DNA of 5,327 nucleotides from Clostridiaceae bacterium. Lineage in GTDB: Bacteria; Bacillota; Clostridia; Saccharofermentanales; DTU023. This document shows, piece after piece, positions 1 through 5,327 of the stretch; within the stretch, counting starts at the first letter, position 1, and every line of letters starts with the position of its first letter. The notes below the pieces were generated by a model. It had not been told where the DNA came from, made no database searches, and saw only the letters and a program-made list of their open reading frames with translations. Where the stretch lies: positions 1-5,327 of the forward strand of contig DUUZ01000041.1 of the NCBI GenBank assembly GCA_012841255.1, read 5' to 3'. The translations under genes and the position numbers were made by a program.

Positions 1-1061
1 CTTTGAAAGCGGCACTTGACCGGATTGAAAAGGATTTCGGGAAGGGTGCCGTCCTGACGCTGGGCGACACCAGTGTTATGGAGGTGGAGGCTGTACCGAC
101 CGGGGCCTTGTCCCTGGACGTGGCGCTGGGAATCGGGGGACTGCCCCGGGGCCGGGTCATCGAGATCTACGGGCCGGAATCCTCGGGAAAGACGACGGTC
201 GCCCTCCACAGCATCGCTGAAGTCCAGAAATTGGGCGGTATTGCGGCCTTTATTGACGCGGAACACTCCCTGGATCCCTCCTACGCCAAAAATCTGGGGG
301 TGGATATTGACAACCTGATCGTGTCCCAGCCGGACTACGGCGAACAGGCCCTGGAAATTGCAGAAGCCCTGGCCCGGTCAGGAGCGGTGGAAATCATCGT
401 CATCGACTCCGTGGCCGCCCTGGTCCCCCGCTCTGAAATCGACGGGGAGATGGGCGATGCCGTGGTCGGCCTCCAGGCCCGGCTCATGTCACAGGCTTTG
501 CGTAAGCTGGCTGCCGTCATCAACAAGAGCCGGACCATGATCATCTTCATCAATCAGCTGCGCGAGAAGATCGGAGTCATGTTCGGGAGTCCCGAGACCA
601 CCACGGGCGGCCGTGCCCTGAAGTTTTACGCCAGTGTCCGCCTGGATGTCCGCCGGATCGGCCGGATTGAACAGGGCGACCGGATGATCGGCTCCAGAAC
701 CCGGGCCAAGGTCGTGAAAAATAAGGTGGCACCTCCCTTCCATGAGGCAGAATTCGACATTCTCTACGGCCGGGGGATCTCCCAGACCGGCTGTATCCTG
801 GACATGGGCGTGGACGCCAACATCATCAAGAAGAGCGGTTCCTGGTTCTCCTTCGGCGATCAGCGCCTGGGCCAGGGCAGGGACAATGTCCGAGACTTCC
901 TGGAAGAGGAGAAGAACCAGGAGCTCCTGGAAACGATCGAAGAGCAGGTCAGGAGTTTCTACCTGGAGGATCTGGAAGAAAAGGCCACCACTCGTCCCGG
1001 CTCTGATGTGGACGACCTGGTTGACGCCGACGTCGATGCCATGCTCGGACTGGATCTGTGA
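1..1061 (+). CDS. recA: Recombinase RecA (5' partial)
   Basis: RecA is the cytoplasmic ATP-dependent recombinase that forms filaments on single-stranded DNA, drives strand exchange in recombinational repair and stimulates LexA self-cleavage. Counting the TTG at position 3 as residue 1, the Walker A motif GPESSGKT is at 57-64, and FIDAEHSLD at 83-91 carries the catalytic Glu87 (equivalent to E. coli Glu96). The DNA-binding loop regions follow in DGEMGDAVVGLQARLMSQ and around PETTTGGRALKFY. The C-terminal tail is acidic, as usual. Alignment from memory to E. coli RecA places the Walker lysine 9 residues early, so about 10 N-terminal residues lie before the window. The TTG at position 3 is then an internal leucine codon, and the preceding bases CT fit the end of an Ala codon of the usual KAL motif. 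No substitution of a key residue is seen. The TGA stop overlaps the recX start. Promoter and any LexA box would be upstream, outside the window. Confidence 0.98.
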   Translation, partial: LKAALDRIEKDFGKGAVLTLGDTSVMEVEAVPTGALSLDVALGIGGLPRGRVIEIYGPESSGKTTVALHSIAEVQKLGGIAAFIDAEHSLDPSYAKNLGVDIDNLIVSQPDYGEQALEIAEALARSGAVEIIVIDSVAALVPRSEIDGEMGDAVVGLQARLMSQALRKLAAVINKSRTMIIFINQLREKIGVMFGSPETTTGGRALKFYASVRLDVRRIGRIEQGDRMIGSRTRAKVVKNKVAPPFHEAEFDILYGRGISQTGCILDMGVDANIIKKSGSWFSFGDQRLGQGRDNVRDFLEEEKNQELLETIEEQVRSFYLEDLEEKATTRPGSDVDDLVDADVDAMLGLDL

Positions 1062-1510
1062 CCCGGGGGCCTGAATTTGAAAAAGCCCGGGCGGAGGCTG
1101 CGGCCTTCATCGGGATCACGGCCTCCAAGTCCTCGGGCAGAGTCCGTCAGAATCTTTTGAAAAAAGGCTTCGACAAGGCCATGGCCGACCAGGCTGTCCT
1201 CTATTTCATCGAGCGGGGCTATATCGACGATGAACGGGCGGCGGAAGCCATTGCCCGCCGCTACCAGGGGCGCAAGCTCCGTTCACAGCGGATGATGGCC
1301 CAGGTCTTCATCCAGAACGGAATCGACCGGGATCTGGCCTGTCGGGCAGCCGGCCGCCTGCCGGATGACCGGGAGACGGCCCTGGAGCTTTGCCGGGCCC
1401 AGTCTTCATCTGACGAAGAGACCCTTTTGAAGCTTCTGCTCCGCCGGGGCTATCCGCACGGTCTGGCCCGCGAGGCGGTCAAAAATCATATGAAAAAGGA
1501 AAATGAGTGA
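1058..1510 (+). CDS. recX: Regulatory protein RecX
   Basis: RecX is a small all-helical protein that binds RecA filaments and modulates, usually inhibits, RecA activity. The 150-residue product is near the length of E. coli RecX and shorter than the Bacillus type. It shows RecX-type three-helix repeats: SSGRVRQNLLKKGFDKAMAD with YFIERGYIDDERAAEAIARRY (roughly residues 25-70), then QRMMAQVFIQNGIDRDLACRA (about 76-97), and a final weaker repeat ending LLLRRGYPHGLAREAVKNH. The GYIDDERAA segment is the most characteristic family feature. The GTG start at 1058 overlaps the recA TGA (GTGA), and no strong Shine-Dalgarno precedes it, so translation probably depends on termination-reinitiation from recA. 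The next in-frame Met is about 40 residues in and would remove part of the first repeat, so GTG is preferred. Position directly after recA strongly supports the assignment. Confidence 0.92.
   Translation: MTRGPEFEKARAEAAAFIGITASKSSGRVRQNLLKKGFDKAMADQAVLYFIERGYIDDERAAEAIARRYQGRKLRSQRMMAQVFIQNGIDRDLACRAAGRLPDDRETALELCRAQSSSDEETLLKLLLRRGYPHGLAREAVKNHMKKENE
1493..1500 (+). promoter_or_regulatory. Ribosome binding site deciding the rimO start
   Basis: AAAAAGGA lies inside the 3' end of recX, 6 bases before the GTG at 1507. That spacing suits GTG 1507 better than the out-of-frame ATG at 1503 (only 2 bases away) or the in-frame ATG at 1534, which has no good Shine-Dalgarno of its own. It is therefore the main evidence for starting rimO at 1507. 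Confidence 0.6.
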
Positions 1511-2892
1511 CGGCTTTGCCGTCCTTGAAAAGAATGGAACACAGTTTTTATCTTTTATCTTTGGGCTGTCCCAAGAATGAGGTCGACTCCGAGTGCATGA
1601 GTGCACTTTTGAAAGACGCCGGCCATCCATTTACCCCGGATGCTGACAAGGCCCGCTACCTGATCGTCAACACCTGCGCCTTCATCGAGTCGGCGGTGGA
1701 GGAGGCTATCGCCTCTATTTTGGACCTGGCAGATTTCAAGGCCCGGCGGGAGGATGCTCGCCTGATCGTGACCGGCTGCCTGTCCCAGCGCTACAAGGAC
1801 AAAATATTCGACGAGTTCCCCGAGGTAGATGCCATCCTGGGGACCGGTGAGTACCAGGCTATTACCGAGGTTGTCAGCCGTTTGGCGAGGGGAGAGGACC
1901 TGCGCGGGCATAAGCCAGGGGCGGCCGGCAATATCGCCTATCTGGACCAGCCCCGCACCCCGTCTTCGCCGCCGGGGACCTATGCCTATCTCAAGATCGC
2001 CGAGGGCTGTTCCAATGCCTGCGCCTACTGCGCCATACCCCGCCTGCGGGGGCCCTTGCGTTCCCGGGAGCCGGATGCCATCATCCGGGAGGCCCGGCAG
2101 CTGGCGGGTCAGGGTTTCAAGGAACTGATCCTGGTGGCCCAGGACACCACCCGCTACGGCCAGGATCTGGACGGTCAACCCTCCCTGGCTCTCCTTTTAC
2201 GGAGATTGACGGATGAGGTGCCGGGGATCGAGCTTTTCCGCTCCCTTTATTTTTACGCCGATGCCATCACCGATGAACTGATCGGGGAGATGGCAGAAAA
2301 CCCCAAAATTGCCCGCTACGTCGACCTGCCCATCCAGCATGCCTCAGACCGGGTTCTGGCCCGTATGCGCCGGCATGAGACTTCGGCCGTAATTGAGGAG
2401 CGGATTGAAAAGATCCGTGAGAAGATCCCGGGGGTCATCATCCGGACCACCGTCATGACCGGTTTCCCCGGTGAAAGCGAAGAGGACTTCCAGGAGCTTC
2501 TGGCTTTTATCAAGCGGGTCCGCTTCGACCGTCTGGGCTGTTTTGTCTTTTCTCCCGAGGAAGGGACCCCGGCCTTCGGAATGCCGGACCGGATACCGGA
2601 AAAGACAGCCTCAAAAAGACGGGATCTGATCATGCAGGCCCAGCAATCCATCGCCCGGGAATCCAATCGCAGGCGGATCGGTGAGGTAACATCTGTCCTT
2701 ATTGAAGGTACGGAGGAGCGTGGTATACTCTTTCAGGGGAGAAGCTACGGGGAAGCACCGGAAATCGACCCCGCTATTTTTATTGCCGCAACAAGCCCGG
2801 ACGTCCGGATCGGTGACCGGCAACAGGTCCGCATCATCGATGCGGGTCCCTATGAAATGACAGGGGTAACTGTAGATGAACATTGCGAATAA
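1507..2892 (+). CDS. rimO: Ribosomal protein S12 methylthiotransferase RimO
   Basis: RimO is a radical-SAM enzyme with two iron-sulfur clusters that adds a methylthio group to the beta carbon of a conserved aspartate in ribosomal protein S12. The 461-residue product has the full family architecture. The N-terminal methylthiotransferase domain has cluster cysteines Cys21 (LGCPKNEVDSE), Cys57 (NTCAFIESA) and Cys91 (TGCLSQRY). The radical-SAM core has CxxxCxxC at Cys168, Cys172 and Cys175 (EGCSNACAYCAIP). A C-terminal TRAM-type domain begins near residue 392. The LGCPKN and VDSE wording favours RimO over the tRNA enzyme MiaB, which usually has GCQMN. The GTG start overlaps the recX TGA by 4 bases; starting at ATG 1534 would remove only nine unconserved residues (MTALPSLKR), so that alternative is possible. 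The 3' end overlaps pgsA by 17 bases. Family assignment is secure; the exact start is less so. Confidence 0.96.
   Translation: MTALPSLKRMEHSFYLLSLGCPKNEVDSECMSALLKDAGHPFTPDADKARYLIVNTCAFIESAVEEAIASILDLADFKARREDARLIVTGCLSQRYKDKIFDEFPEVDAILGTGEYQAITEVVSRLARGEDLRGHKPGAAGNIAYLDQPRTPSSPPGTYAYLKIAEGCSNACAYCAIPRLRGPLRSREPDAIIREARQLAGQGFKELILVAQDTTRYGQDLDGQPSLALLLRRLTDEVPGIELFRSLYFYADAITDELIGEMAENPKIARYVDLPIQHASDRVLARMRRHETSAVIEERIEKIREKIPGVIIRTTVMTGFPGESEEDFQELLAFIKRVRFDRLGCFVFSPEEGTPAFGMPDRIPEKTASKRRDLIMQAQQSIARESNRRRIGEVTSVLIEGTEERGILFQGRSYGEAPEIDPAIFIAATSPDVRIGDRQQVRIIDAGPYEMTGVTVDEHCE
2862..2866 (+). promoter_or_regulatory. pgsA ribosome binding site inside rimO
   Basis: AGGGG ends 9 bases before the pgsA ATG at 2876 and lies within the last codons of rimO. 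It is a reasonable Shine-Dalgarno match for an overlapping downstream gene. Confidence 0.5.
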
Positions 2893-3499
2893 GCTGACAC
2901 TGTCCCGGATCGTCATGATCCCCTTTATTCTATTCTTTCTTCTGCCCTTGCCCTACTGCGAGACTTGCGCCTTTTCCAACTTCATCGTCTCGGCTCCCGG
3001 CCGGGTCATTGCCTTTGTTTTGTTTATTATTGCGGCTCTTACCGACATGCTGGACGGTCAGCTGGCAAGAAAGCAGGGGCTGGTTTCTAATTTCGGGAAG
3101 CTGGTGGACCCCATCGCCGATAAACTTCTGGTCCTTTCCGTTTTCACGGCTTTCGTCCAGCTGCACCGTCTGTCCACCTACGTGGTCGTCCTGATTGCAG
3201 CCCGTGAATTCATCGTCACCGGAATCCGCATGGTCGGTGTCGAACAGGGGCATGTGATCGCCGCCAGCTGGTTCGGCAAGGTCAAGGCGATCTTTCAGAT
3301 TGTGACCCTGGGTGCGCTGATGTTCGAGCCCTTGATCGTCCAGTGGATTGATCCCTCGCAGCCTTTCCTGGGCTATGGGGCCCCCTGGACCATCCCGGGA
3401 GACATCCTGGTGGCCGTCACCATTCTTCTTACCATGTTTTCAGGCCTTGATTACTGGCTGAAAAATAAAGCACTTCTGTCAGATACTTTGAAAGCCTGA
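2876..3499 (+). CDS. pgsA: CDP-diacylglycerol-glycerol-3-phosphate 3-phosphatidyltransferase
   Basis: This integral membrane enzyme transfers the phosphatidyl group from CDP-diacylglycerol to glycerol 3-phosphate, giving phosphatidylglycerol phosphate, the committed step to phosphatidylglycerol and cardiolipin. The 207-residue product opens with NIANKLTLSRIVMIPF, a typical PgsA N-terminus, followed by a first hydrophobic segment (about residues 12-26). The CDP-alcohol phosphatidyltransferase signature D-x2-DG-x2-AR-x8-G-x3-D-x3-D is complete at Asp57, Asp60-Gly61, Ala64-Arg65, Gly74, Asp78 and Asp82. A second family block, AAREFIVTGIR, is at 108-118. Further hydrophobic segments lie around 44-56, 84-94, 101-109, 130-150 and 175-195. 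Other CDP-alcohol transferases (PssA, cardiolipin synthase type) share the signature, but the N-terminus and the RE-x4-GIR block favour PgsA. The ATG overlaps the end of rimO by 17 bases, matching the rimO-pgsA adjacency common in Bacillota. Confidence 0.94.
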   Translation: MNIANKLTLSRIVMIPFILFFLLPLPYCETCAFSNFIVSAPGRVIAFVLFIIAALTDMLDGQLARKQGLVSNFGKLVDPIADKLLVLSVFTAFVQLHRLSTYVVVLIAAREFIVTGIRMVGVEQGHVIAASWFGKVKAIFQIVTLGALMFEPLIVQWIDPSQPFLGYGAPWTIPGDILVAVTILLTMFSGLDYWLKNKALLSDTLKA

Positions 3500-3527
3500 C
3501 AACGTGAAGTGTGTTTTTAATTCCTTT

Positions 3528-3536
3528 GAGGAGGAT
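3528..3536 (+). promoter_or_regulatory. Consensus ribosome binding site of acpP
   Basis: GAGGAGGAT contains a perfect AGGAGG (3529-3534) 7 bases before the acpP ATG at 3542. It is clearly the strongest Shine-Dalgarno in the window, which fits the high expression expected for acyl carrier protein. The rest of the 42-base pgsA-acpP gap (3500-3541) is AT-rich with a run of five T's at 3514-3518, but I found no convincing promoter or terminator in it. Confidence 0.85.
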
Positions 3537-3541
3537 CATTT

Positions 3542-3781
3542 ATGACCAAACAGGAAATCCTGAACCGGATCCGTACTATTTTGGCGGATCAGCTGAGTAT
3601 TGACGGGGAGTCAATCGAGATGACGTCCAACATCATCGAGGATCTGAATGCAGATTCACTCGACATTGTGGAACTGGTCATGTCGCTTGAATCCGAATTC
3701 GATATGGCCATCATGGATGAAGAAGCCGAACGGATCCGCACGGTCGGAGACGCCGTCGACTTCATTCACGCCCATCTGTAG
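3542..3781 (+). CDS. acpP: Acyl carrier protein
   Basis: ACP is the small acidic cytoplasmic protein that carries growing acyl chains on a 4'-phosphopantetheine arm for fatty-acid synthesis and donates acyl groups to phospholipid synthesis. The 79-residue length is standard. The DSL motif (NADSLDIVELVM) places the phosphopantetheine attachment site at Ser39, at the start of the acidic recognition helix. A second acidic stretch, MDEEAERIRTVGDAVDFI, is also typical, with the VGDAVDFI ending marking the last helix. The ATG at 3542 has an ideal Shine-Dalgarno. The stop is TAG, the only amber stop among the six complete gene ends here, and the reading frame stays open beyond it into rnc. In many Bacillota acpP follows plsX-fabD-fabG; here it follows pgsA, and rnc and smc follow as usual. 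Confidence 0.97.
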   Translation: MTKQEILNRIRTILADQLSIDGESIEMTSNIIEDLNADSLDIVELVMSLESEFDMAIMDEEAERIRTVGDAVDFIHAHL

Positions 3782-3783
3782 GA

Positions 3784-3810
3784 ATCCCGGGGCCCCACAG
3801 GGGCCCGGAT
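3784..3810 (+). promoter_or_regulatory. GC-rich stem-loop between acpP and rnc
   Basis: GGGCCCC at 3790-3796 pairs perfectly with GGGGCCC at 3800-3806 across a 3-base ACA loop. After a two-base bulge (CG at 3788-3789), ATCC at 3784-3787 pairs with GGAT at 3807-3810, giving 7 + 4 base pairs. The element starts 2 bases after the acpP stop and ends 16 bases before the rnc GTG. No T-run follows (the next bases are ATCCCCC), so it does not look like an intrinsic terminator. A 3'-end stabiliser for acpP mRNA, a processing site or a translational control element for rnc are possible roles, but these are inference. Confidence 0.55.
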
Positions 3811-3826
3811 ATCCCCCGGACGGCCC

Positions 3827-4519
3827 GTGTCAAACGATTGGACAAGCCTGGAAGAGCGCCTGGGTTACCGGTTCGCCGACCGCGATCTGCTTTCGGAGGC
3901 CCTGACCCACCCCTCCTACGCCTACGAGAAGGGCGGGGGCAGGGGAGATAACCAGCGCCTGGAGTATCTGGGGGACGCCGTCCTCCAGCTTGTTATTTCG
4001 GAGCACCTTTACCGGGACGGCAAACAGGAGGATGAGGGGCGGATGACCAAGATGCGGGCGGATCTGGTCTGTGAACCCACCCTGACCCTGCTGGCCCGCT
4101 CCTTGGGTCTGGGGGACCAACTGAAGCTGGGCCGGGGCGAAAGCCTGTCAGGGGGAGCCGACAACCCCTCCAATCTGTCGGATGCCATGGAGGCCCTGAT
4201 CGGAGCCCTTTACCTGGATGGCGGTATGGAGAGGACCCGGGAACGGGTACTGGCGCTTTTCGCCCCCTATATCGACATGGCGTTTGCCGGCCGGCTGACC
4301 TATGACCACAAGAGCAGACTATTTGAATGGGCCCAGTCCCGTCCGGACACCAGGGTCCTTTTTTCGCTCCTTCAAACCCAGGGGCCGGAGCATGACCGGA
4401 TCTACCGGGTTGGCCTCTATATCCGGGACCGGCTGGAGGCGGAAGGACAGGGGCGGACCATTAAGGCGGCCGAGCAGGATGCGGCCCGCATCTTTTTTGA
4501 CAAACGAGGGGAGAATTAA
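3827..4519 (+). CDS. rnc: Ribonuclease III
   Basis: RNase III is the Mg2+-dependent homodimeric endonuclease that cuts double-stranded RNA, processing the rRNA precursor and some mRNAs. The 230-residue product has an N-terminal catalytic domain (about 5-150) with the signature DNQRLEYLGDAVL; metal-binding residues are Glu46, Asp50, Asp119 and Glu122, with the spacing known from Aquifex RNase III. The block GRGESLSGGADNPSNLSDAMEALIGALYLDGG is classic for the family. A double-stranded-RNA-binding domain follows (about 160-224), with DHKSRLFEW, GPEHDRIYRV and AAEQDAA; the usual paired lysines before AAE are Ile212-Lys213 here. The GTG start is the only plausible one: the frame upstream has no ATG, GTG or TTG back to the acpP stop, and the Shine-Dalgarno is weak (GGA at 3818-3820). 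A stem-loop lies just upstream. The acpP-rnc-smc order is a conserved arrangement. Confidence 0.96.
   Translation: MSNDWTSLEERLGYRFADRDLLSEALTHPSYAYEKGGGRGDNQRLEYLGDAVLQLVISEHLYRDGKQEDEGRMTKMRADLVCEPTLTLLARSLGLGDQLKLGRGESLSGGADNPSNLSDAMEALIGALYLDGGMERTRERVLALFAPYIDMAFAGRLTYDHKSRLFEWAQSRPDTRVLFSLLQTQGPEHDRIYRVGLYIRDRLEAEGQGRTIKAAEQDAARIFFDKRGEN
4506..4513 (+). promoter_or_regulatory. Probable smc ribosome binding site inside rnc
   Basis: GAGGGGAG in the last codons of rnc is the best purine-rich stretch before the smc ATG at 4528. Its spacing of 14 bases is longer than usual, so coupling to rnc translation, which stops 8 bases before the ATG, may matter as well. Confidence 0.4.
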
Positions 4520-4527
4520 CCGGACCC

Positions 4528-5327
4528 ATGCTGCTTTCACTTGACATACAGGGCTTCAAATCTTTTCCGGAACTGACACAGATTGAATTCCACAAGGGCA
4601 TCACGGCCATTGTGGGGCCTAATGGTGCGGGAAAATCCAATCTGACTGACGCCATCCGCTGGGTTCTGGGGGAGCAAAGCGCCCGGACCCTTCGCGGCCG
4701 CCGCATGGAGGATGTCATCTTCAGCGGGACAGCCCAAAGAAGGCCGGTCAGTTTTGCCGACGTCACCTTGACCCTGGACAATTCCGAGGGAATCCTGGAT
4801 ATCGACTACGAAAAAGTGGCCATCACCCGCCGCTATTACCGGTCCGGCGACAGTGAGTACCTGATCAACAAGACCCCCTGCCGCCTGCGGGATATCCACA
4901 GCCTGCTCATGGACACAGGGATTGGGCTGGACGGCTATTCCATCATCGGCCAGGGCCGGATCGATGAGATCCTGAGCAGCAAATCTGAAGACCGCCGGGC
5001 CATCTTTGAAGAGGCTTCCGGCATTGTCCAGTTCCGGGCAAGGAAAGAAGAAGCCTTGCGCAAGCTGGACAAGAGCCAGCAGAACCTGGTCCGGGTCGAT
5101 GACCTTCTGGCCGAGCTGGAGAGCCAGGAGACGGCCCTGAAAAAACAGGCAGACGACGCCCGCTCCCATATTGACCTGGCCCGCCGCTACCGGGAACTGG
5201 ATATCGCGCTGACCCTGCGGCAGATCGAAAATCTGGAAGAGCAGAAGGCCAAGGGGGAAGAGGATGCCAGACTCCTGGCCTCCGATCTGGAAGAAGCCAG
5301 AAAGCTGCGGGAGTCGGCCAAGGCGGC
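4528..5327 (+). CDS. smc: Chromosome segregation protein SMC (3' partial)
   Basis: SMC is the ATPase of the Smc-ScpAB condensin, which organises and helps separate bacterial chromosomes. About 266 residues of an expected roughly 1,180 are present before the window ends; the frame is open throughout. The N-terminal half of the ATPase head is clear: LDIQGFKSFPELTQIEF, Walker A GPNGAGKS at 30-37, IRWVLGEQSARTLRG with MEDVIFSG, then TRRYYRSGDSEYLINKTPCRLRDI and the Q-loop region YSIIGQGRIDEIL with Gln142. From about residue 165 (EEASGIVQFRARKEEALRKL) the protein enters a long charged heptad-like coiled coil rich in Lys, Glu and Leu. The ATG at 4528 matches the usual SMC N-terminus, and a stop at 4498-4500 in this frame with no other start rules out an upstream start. 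Hinge, second coiled-coil arm, signature motif and Walker B lie beyond the window. Confidence 0.97.
   Translation, partial: MLLSLDIQGFKSFPELTQIEFHKGITAIVGPNGAGKSNLTDAIRWVLGEQSARTLRGRRMEDVIFSGTAQRRPVSFADVTLTLDNSEGILDIDYEKVAITRRYYRSGDSEYLINKTPCRLRDIHSLLMDTGIGLDGYSIIGQGRIDEILSSKSEDRRAIFEEASGIVQFRARKEEALRKLDKSQQNLVRVDDLLAELESQETALKKQADDARSHIDLARRYRELDIALTLRQIENLEEQKAKGEEDARLLASDLEEARKLRESAKA

Noticed and set aside
3..5. TTG as the recA start codon
   Set aside because: Family alignment shows about 10 further residues upstream (the usual KAL before this point), and the partial codon CT at positions 1-2 fits an Ala codon. The gene is cut by the window edge.
1503..1580. A 25-codon open frame starting ATG at the recX-rimO junction
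   Set aside because: The Shine-Dalgarno at 1493-1500 is only 2 bases from this ATG, the peptide has no recognisable features, and it overlaps the well-supported rimO start in another frame.
1555..2178. A 207-codon open frame on the minus strand opposite rimO
   Set aside because: It is antisense to the conserved RimO iron-sulfur and radical-SAM domains, with low-complexity Gly/Gln/Leu-rich translation and no recognisable motif.
3477..3523. Possible terminator or promoter between pgsA and acpP
   Set aside because: TGTCAG (3477-3482) and CTGACA (3496-3501) can form only 6 bp around a 13-base loop, and the T-run is 12 bases further on, so it is not a convincing terminator. CTGACA with TTTAAT (3516-3521) resembles -35/-10 boxes, but the 14-base spacer is too short.
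3786..3810. Rho-independent terminator after acpP
   Set aside because: The hairpin is strong, but it is followed by ATCCCCC instead of a T-run, and rnc-smc continue in the same direction immediately after.
4537..5169. A 210-codon open frame on the minus strand opposite smc
   Set aside because: It lies entirely antisense to an unmistakable SMC head domain, resembles no family I know and is a typical shadow frame of GC-rich coding DNA.

Overview
The window is a dense run of seven core housekeeping genes, all on the + strand, with no mobile elements, RNA genes or accessory genes visible. The sequence is moderately GC-rich (high fifties percent by eye). The gene content and protein details (RecA with GGRALKFYASVRLDVRR, SMC with YSIIGQG, and the adjacency acpP-rnc-smc) point to a bacterium of the Bacillota (Firmicutes), most likely a Clostridia-type lineage. 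I cannot name a genus from this sequence.

Layout: recA (positions 1-1061, its first ~10 codons lie before the window), recX (1058-1510), rimO (1507-2892), pgsA (2876-3499), acpP (3542-3781), rnc (3827-4519) and smc (4528 to the window end, 3' truncated). The first four genes overlap one another by 4, 4 and 17 bases, which indicates tight translational coupling in one operon. A 42-base gap with a consensus Shine-Dalgarno sequence precedes acpP. A 45-base gap with a GC-rich stem-loop precedes rnc. Eight bases separate rnc from smc. No stretch above 45 bases lacks a gene.

Functionally, the left part pairs recombinase RecA with its modulator RecX, then RimO (methylthiolation of ribosomal protein S12) and PgsA (phosphatidylglycerol-phosphate synthesis). 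The right part is the widespread acpP-rnc-smc block: acyl carrier protein for lipid synthesis, RNase III for rRNA/mRNA processing, and the SMC chromosome-condensation ATPase. The two blocks appear joined directly, without the plsX/fabD/fabG genes that often precede acpP in Bacillota.

I see no convincing undescribed system. The points most worth a second look are at the acpP-rnc junction: rnc lies in the same reading frame as acpP, separated by a single TAG and an otherwise open 15-codon linker, and a GC-rich hairpin fills that linker just upstream of a GTG start with a weak ribosome binding site.
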